Shown here in pieces: positions 23,607-27,294 of a stretch of DNA of 27,294 nt; position 1 is the stretch's first letter, and the number at the start of each line of letters is the position of its first letter. The translations under genes and the position numbers were made by a program. Source of the stretch: Clostridiales bacterium (GTDB lineage Bacteria > Bacillota > Clostridia > Peptostreptococcales > Anaerovoracaceae). The notes below the pieces were generated by a model, which did no database searches, was not told where the DNA came from, and saw only the letters and a program-made list of their open reading frames with translations. The stretch lies in contig JAAYYX010000185.1 in NCBI GenBank assembly GCA_012515135.1, positions 1-27,294 on the forward strand, given 5' to 3'.

Positions 23607-24606
23607 CATGAAAAACAAAAACAATCTAAAACTTATCGTTTCGGCATCGCCTCATCTCGTGTCCGGACTTAACACTCAGAAAATAATGCTTTATGTAGTG
23701 ATCGCCCTTATGCCTTCTTTGGTGGCGAGCACATGGATATTCGGATTCAGAGCTTTTGCATTGACGGTGTTTTGTGTAGCCGCATGTATGATATTCGAAT
23801 ATATTTTTAATCTTATAGCAAAAAAACCACAGACCACAAAAGATCTTTCTGCAGTAGTCACAGGTATTCTCCTGGCTTTCAATCTGCCGGTATCCCTCCC
23901 ATACTGGATAGCTGCGGTTGGCTGTTTTATTGCAATAATAATAGTGAAACAATTATTCGGTGGAATAGGTAAAAACATCGTAAACCCGGCTATTACCGCA
24001 AGAGTGGTGCTCCTGGTATCATTTCCGGCGGCAATGACCACCTGGCAGGCCACCAGGTTCGCCGGGGATGCAGTATCTGGTGCAACGCCTCTGGGCATGA
24101 TCAAAGAAGGCCTGGAAGTACCCTCCAATATGGATCTTTTCCTGGGTAATGTGGGAGGATCCATGGGGGAGGTAAGTGCACTTGCCTTGCTTATAGGTTT
24201 TGCTTTTCTTCTTTTCAAAAAAGTAGTTTCGCCGTTGATACCCATATGTTATCTGGCTGTAGTTTTCTTTTTTGCTCTTGCGGCAGGAGAGGATCCGCTG
24301 TTTCATATTTTTGCGGGAGGAGTTATGCTGGGAGCGCTTTTTATGGCGACGGATTATGTTACCACTCCGGTGCTTCCTCCCGGACAAATCATTTTTGGAC
24401 TGGGATGTGGTTTCATAACTATGGTCATAAGGATATGGGGGGCATATCCTGAGGGAGTCTCATTTTCTATACTTCTTATGAATATACTTGTACCTCATAT
24501 TGACAGGTTATGTGATCATATAATATTCAAAGTCAAGACGGTAAAGAAAAAATCCAGAAGCACAAAGAAAACTGTGATGAACAATATTAAGGAGGGCACG
24601 AAATGA
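23596..24606 (+). CDS. rnfD: Rnf complex membrane flavoprotein RnfD
   Basis: Polytopic membrane subunit of the NqrB/RnfD family, 336 residues with about nine hydrophobic segments. It carries covalent FMN on a threonine; the target is predicted to be T164 in SGATPLG. The N-terminus (SASPHLVSGLNTQKIMLYVVIALMPS) and the ATDYVTTPVLPPGQIIFG segment are characteristic. The start has TAAGGAGG 9 bases upstream within the rnfC end. It overlaps rnfG by 4 bases. The flavin transferase (ApbE) that would attach FMN is not in this window. Confidence 0.96.
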   Translation: MIGNMKNKNNLKLIVSASPHLVSGLNTQKIMLYVVIALMPSLVASTWIFGFRAFALTVFCVAACMIFEYIFNLIAKKPQTTKDLSAVVTGILLAFNLPVSLPYWIAAVGCFIAIIIVKQLFGGIGKNIVNPAITARVVLLVSFPAAMTTWQATRFAGDAVSGATPLGMIKEGLEVPSNMDLFLGNVGGSMGEVSALALLIGFAFLLFKKVVSPLIPICYLAVVFFFALAAGEDPLFHIFAGGVMLGALFMATDYVTTPVLPPGQIIFGLGCGFITMVIRIWGAYPEGVSFSILLMNILVPHIDRLCDHIIFKVKTVKKKSRSTKKTVMNNIKEGTK

Positions 24607-25082
24607 ATTTCAGAAGAAGATTAGTAGATCATGTGGTGCCCACCATAGTGCTTGTAGTGATATGCCTTGTTGTGACCTGCGCTCTTGCTTTCACATATTC
24701 AAAAACAAAAACAGCCATTGATTCCAATGCACAAAAAACCCAGGAGGAAGCCGCAAAAGAGGTCCTTGGAGAGAAAGAAGGAAAAGCACTGGAAGAAACC
24801 GTCCAAAGCTATGGAGGAGAAATGTCTGTTATGGTAGGCATAAGCAATGAGGGGAAGGTTACGGGGGTAAAAGTGATTTCTCATGCAGATACACCGGGAC
24901 TTGGTACAAAAGCCATGGAAACTGATTATCTGACCCAGTATAAAGGGATAAAAAAACTTGATCATGAAAGCATAAGGGAAGATGAAAGCAAAGATGCCGT
25001 AACCGGAGCGACAATCTCTTCAAATGCGGTATATGCGGCAGTCAAAAAAGCTCTTTTAGAATATGAAAATGTGGGACGGTGA
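24603..25082 (+). CDS. rnfG: Rnf complex FMN-binding subunit RnfG
   Basis: Single-span membrane protein with an outward-facing FMN-binding domain, 159 residues, shorter than the 180-210 usual for RnfG. Residues about 13-33 form the membrane anchor (VPTIVLVVICLVVTCALAFTY). The flavin-attachment motif is DAVTGATISS, with T137 as the predicted FMN-bearing residue. HADTPGLGTKAME matches the conserved HxETPGLG region. It overlaps rnfD by 4 bases (ATGA) and is followed by rnfE after 5 bases. Confidence 0.95.
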   Translation: MNFRRRLVDHVVPTIVLVVICLVVTCALAFTYSKTKTAIDSNAQKTQEEAAKEVLGEKEGKALEETVQSYGGEMSVMVGISNEGKVTGVKVISHADTPGLGTKAMETDYLTQYKGIKKLDHESIREDESKDAVTGATISSNAVYAAVKKALLEYENVGR

Positions 25083-25087
25083 TAGAA

Positions 25088-25765
25088 ATGAAAGATAAAA
25101 TGACCATTTTTACAAAAGGAATAATAAAAGAAAATCCTGTTTTGGTCCTACTGCTTGGCATGTGCCCTACCCTGGCCGTTACCACCAGCGCCATAAACGG
25201 TCTTGGAATGGGATTGTCTGTAATAGTTGTTCTTACATGCTCAAATATTGTAATATCTCTTCTCAAAAAAGCTATACCCGGAAAAGTAAGAGTCCCCGGT
25301 TATATTGTGGTGATAGCAGGTTTCGTTACAGTGGTACAATTGCTTTTAAAAGCTTATCTTCCGGAACTGGATGAGTCTTTGGGATTATTTATTCCGCTTA
25401 TTGTAGTAAACTGTATAATACTGGGAAGAGCAGAGATGTTTGCCAGCAAGAATCCAATAGTGGATTCTATGCTTGACGGTCTTGGTATGGGTATTGGATT
25501 TACCATGGCCCTGGGACTTATCGGACTGATAAGAGAATTTTTCGGTGCCGGTACAGCATTTGGCATACAGCTTGGGACTGAGATAACACCAATGGGGATA
25601 TTTATGCTGGCCCCGGGAGGATTCTTTGTCTTGGCTATGATAATAGCTTTAATAAACTGGCTGTCAAAGGGAAGGGCAATAAAAAAGAAGGAGATCGGCT
25701 GCGATGTATGTCCTATGATAGGCACATGCAGTGGCATATGTGAAAAAGAGGAGGCGGGAGCATAA
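25088..25765 (+). CDS. rnfE: Rnf complex membrane subunit RnfE
   Basis: Six-span membrane protein of the RnfA/RnfE/NqrD-E family, 225 residues. C26 (GMCPTLAVT) and C109 (VVNCIILG) are the conserved half-membrane cysteines that, together with those of RnfA, hold a buried [2Fe-2S] cluster. The cytoplasmic C-terminus has four extra cysteines, C205, C208, C214 and C218, in GCDVCPMIGTCSGIC. ATG at 25088 is chosen with GGGACGGTGA upstream; GTG at 25079 would overlap rnfG and add three residues. It ends one base before rnfA. Confidence 0.95.
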   Translation: MKDKMTIFTKGIIKENPVLVLLLGMCPTLAVTTSAINGLGMGLSVIVVLTCSNIVISLLKKAIPGKVRVPGYIVVIAGFVTVVQLLLKAYLPELDESLGLFIPLIVVNCIILGRAEMFASKNPIVDSMLDGLGMGIGFTMALGLIGLIREFFGAGTAFGIQLGTEITPMGIFMLAPGGFFVLAMIIALINWLSKGRAIKKKEIGCDVCPMIGTCSGICEKEEAGA

Positions 25766-25766
25766 A

Positions 25767-26360
25767 ATGGAACAGATAATCATTATTATGATGAGCGTAA
25801 TACTGGTGGATAATTTTGTACTTTCTCAGTTCCTGGGGGTATGTCCATTCCTGGGTGTTTCCAAAAAGCTTGATTCCGCCAGAGGTATGGGAATGGCTGT
25901 GACTTTTGTAATGACACTGGCCACGGCAGCAACGTGGCCCATACAGAATTTTCTTTTGGAACCCTATGGTATCGGCTATCTGCAGACACTGGTTTTTATA
26001 CTGGTGATAGCATCTCTGGTGCAGCTGGTGGAAGTTGTTTTGAAGAAGCATGTGCCGACCCTTTACAAATCCCTGGGCATTTTTCTTCCGCTCATAACCA
26101 CAAACTGTGCTGTTCTGGCAGTAACTATAATGAATATAGATGAGGGGTACACATATGCCCAGGCCATTTTCAATGCCCTTGGCGCAGGACTGGGCTTCCT
26201 GCTGGCAATGGTACTTTTCGCGGGACTGAGACAAAAGCTCGAAGACAGCAAAATGGTCCCGGCCCCCTTCAGAGGGATACCGATAACACTTATAACAGCT
26301 TCGATCCTATCGCTTTCCTTTATGGGATTCGGTGGTATAGTCGATGGTATATTTGCTTAG
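25767..26360 (+). CDS. rnfA: Rnf complex membrane subunit RnfA
   Basis: Six-span membrane partner of RnfE, 197 residues. The signature VDNFVLSQFLGVCPFLGVSKK contains C26, and TTNCAVLAV contains C114, the two expected ligands of the membrane [2Fe-2S] cluster. ATG at 25767 has GAGGAGGCGGGAG upstream, inside the rnfE tail. The in-frame start at 25731 only adds a basic stretch coded within rnfE and is rejected. It is followed by rnfB after 12 bases, with GGAAGGAG as ribosome binding site. Confidence 0.97.
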   Translation: MEQIIIIMMSVILVDNFVLSQFLGVCPFLGVSKKLDSARGMGMAVTFVMTLATAATWPIQNFLLEPYGIGYLQTLVFILVIASLVQLVEVVLKKHVPTLYKSLGIFLPLITTNCAVLAVTIMNIDEGYTYAQAIFNALGAGLGFLLAMVLFAGLRQKLEDSKMVPAPFRGIPITLITASILSLSFMGFGGIVDGIFA

Positions 26361-26372
26361 GAAGGAGACATC

Positions 26373-27182
26373 ATGGATATAGTAATACCGGTATTAATAG
26401 TTGCGGTAATAGGCCTGATAGCAGGAATAGTCCTGACTGTGGCGGCAAAACTCATGCATGTTTCTGTTAATGAAAAAGTTGAACAGATAAGAGACGAGCT
26501 TCCCGGTGCCAACTGCGGAGCCTGTGGATTTGCCGGATGCGATGACTATGCCAGTGCTTTGGTCACGAAAGAAGGGGTAAGCACTTCAGCCTGTCCCGTT
26601 GGCGGGGCCTATCTTTCCATAGCAATAGCCAGGATACTGGGTGTTGAATCCGAGACTGCAGAACCGAAAATCGCTACTGTACTTTGCAGAGGCAGTTCGG
26701 ATGCCATAAGAAGAGTTATGAAGCATGACAAAGAATGGAGCTGCAGAGCGGCCACCCAGCTTTACGGCGGACAAATGGAGTGCAGATACGGCTGCTTGGG
26801 CCTTGGTGACTGTGTTCAGGCATGTCCTCACGATGCGATCAAAATAGTGAACAGGCTGGCGGTGGTGGACAAAGAAGCATGTGTCGGCTGCGGGCTTTGT
26901 GAAAAAGCTTGTCCTAAAAACGTGATAGAAATGAGAGAAGAAAGCAAGAGGATATATATCGCCTGCAAATCACTGGACACGGGTCTTTTTACCATGAAAG
27001 CCTGTGAAGAAGGATGCATTGGCTGTAAAAGGTGTGTCGATGTCTGCAGGTTCGATGCAATAAAAGTTGAAAACAATCTGGCAAAAATAGACTATGATAA
27101 ATGTAAGATGTGCGGCATGTGTGTAAAGGAATGCATAACGGGGGCCATAATAGATCTGAGAAAAAAACAAAAGAAACAATAG
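26373..27182 (+). CDS. rnfB: Rnf complex ferredoxin-accepting subunit RnfB
   Basis: Electron entry subunit that oxidises reduced ferredoxin, 269 residues. One N-terminal membrane span (about 3-27) is followed by the RnfB-type cluster C48/C51/C56/C74 in GANCGACGFAGCDDYA. Four ferredoxin-like motifs follow: C137/C141/C147/C151, C170/C173/C176/C180, C215/C218/C221/C225 and C244/C247/C250/C254. Four further cysteines (C105, C124, C198, C211) could bind another cluster. The last two motifs lack the usual Pro after the final Cys. It is the last gene of the operon, as in clostridial Rnf, and a terminator follows. Confidence 0.97.
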   Translation: MDIVIPVLIVAVIGLIAGIVLTVAAKLMHVSVNEKVEQIRDELPGANCGACGFAGCDDYASALVTKEGVSTSACPVGGAYLSIAIARILGVESETAEPKIATVLCRGSSDAIRRVMKHDKEWSCRAATQLYGGQMECRYGCLGLGDCVQACPHDAIKIVNRLAVVDKEACVGCGLCEKACPKNVIEMREESKRIYIACKSLDTGLFTMKACEEGCIGCKRCVDVCRFDAIKVENNLAKIDYDKCKMCGMCVKECITGAIIDLRKKQKKQ

Positions 27183-27240
27183 AAAAAATCAAAGGCGGCG
27201 GCATCAGGTCAAGGCACCATCATAAAAGCAGCATGGGAAC

Positions 27241-27290
27241 AAAAGGATCAGTTTACGGGAATAAAGGGAAACTGACCCTTTTTATTATTA
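27241..27290 (+). terminator. Intrinsic terminator after rnfB
   Basis: AAAAGG (27241-27246) plus TCAGTTT (27248-27254) pair with AAACTGA (27269-27275) plus CCTTTT (27277-27282), with one internal mismatch (A27247/C27276) and a 14-base loop, followed by a T-rich tail. It ends the rnf transcript 58 bases after rnfB. The bases between (27183-27240) hold no recognisable gene. Confidence 0.88.
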
Positions 27291-27294
27291 TATA

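Noticed and set aside
22281..27182. Na+-translocating NADH:quinone oxidoreductase (Nqr)
   Set aside because: The presence of RnfB and RnfC with ferredoxin-like clusters, the lack of NqrF, and the C-D-G-E-A-B order identify Rnf.
1..27294. CRISPR arrays, tRNA/rRNA genes, insertion sequences, toxin-antitoxin or defence genes
   Set aside because: No spaced direct-repeat array, no cloverleaf or rRNA consensus, no transposase or terminal inverted repeats, and no unexplained coding gap were seen.

Overview
The window looks like a stretch of chromosome from an anaerobic Firmicute of the class Clostridia. The evidence is a T-box leader in front of valS, the plsX-rnc-smc-ftsY and der-plsY-gpsA gene strings, Shine-Dalgarno sites of the AGGAGG type, and an Rnf operon in the clostridial order C-D-G-E-A-B beside a six-subunit membrane-bound [NiFe] hydrogenase of the Ech type. 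All genes lie on the + strand and coding density is very high. Ile is written mostly as ATA and Arg mostly as AGA/AGG. I cannot name a genus from the sequence alone. I see no rRNA, tRNA, insertion sequence, phage gene or CRISPR array.

Layout. (1) Bases 1-393 hold the 3' end of a gene, probably an MMPL/RND- or YhgE/Pip-like exporter. (2) Bases 394-755 hold a hairpin, a strong promoter, and a valine-type T-box with an intrinsic terminator. (3) Bases 756-16622 form a tightly packed housekeeping string of twelve genes: valS, folC, a lipid/diacylglycerol kinase gene, a GNAT gene, plsX, rnc, smc, ftsY, der, plsY, gpsA and miaB. Almost every junction overlaps by 4-26 bases. The only gap is 42 bases before ftsY, and I see no internal terminator, so the T-box could affect the whole string. 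(4) Bases 16734-22041 encode the Ech-type hydrogenase (echA-F), with its own promoter upstream and a strong terminator after echF. (5) Bases 22084-22280 are a regulatory region with tandem 9-mers, a Rex-like inverted repeat and a structured leader RNA. (6) Bases 22281-27182 encode rnfCDGEAB, followed by a terminator.

How the genes work together. The first part covers protein synthesis (valS, miaB, der), folate (folC), phospholipid synthesis (plsX, plsY and gpsA, which together make lysophosphatidate from acyl-ACP and glycerol-3-phosphate; the lipid kinase may recycle diacylglycerol), RNA processing (rnc), chromosome condensation (smc) and membrane targeting (ftsY). The second part is an energy-conservation block with two ferredoxin-driven ion pumps side by side. 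Ech would oxidise reduced ferredoxin with protons to H2. Rnf would oxidise reduced ferredoxin with NAD+ to NADH. Both reactions are coupled to H+ or Na+ translocation. Hydrogenase maturation genes (hyp), the flavin transferase gene apbE and the ATP synthase genes are not in this window.

The most notable points are an EchF subunit carrying four [4Fe-4S] motifs because a two-cluster ferredoxin domain is duplicated; an unassigned structured RNA directly upstream of the rnfC ribosome binding site; a Rex-like operator upstream of rnf; a four-cysteine tail on RnfE; and a plsX-rnc junction without the usual acpP.
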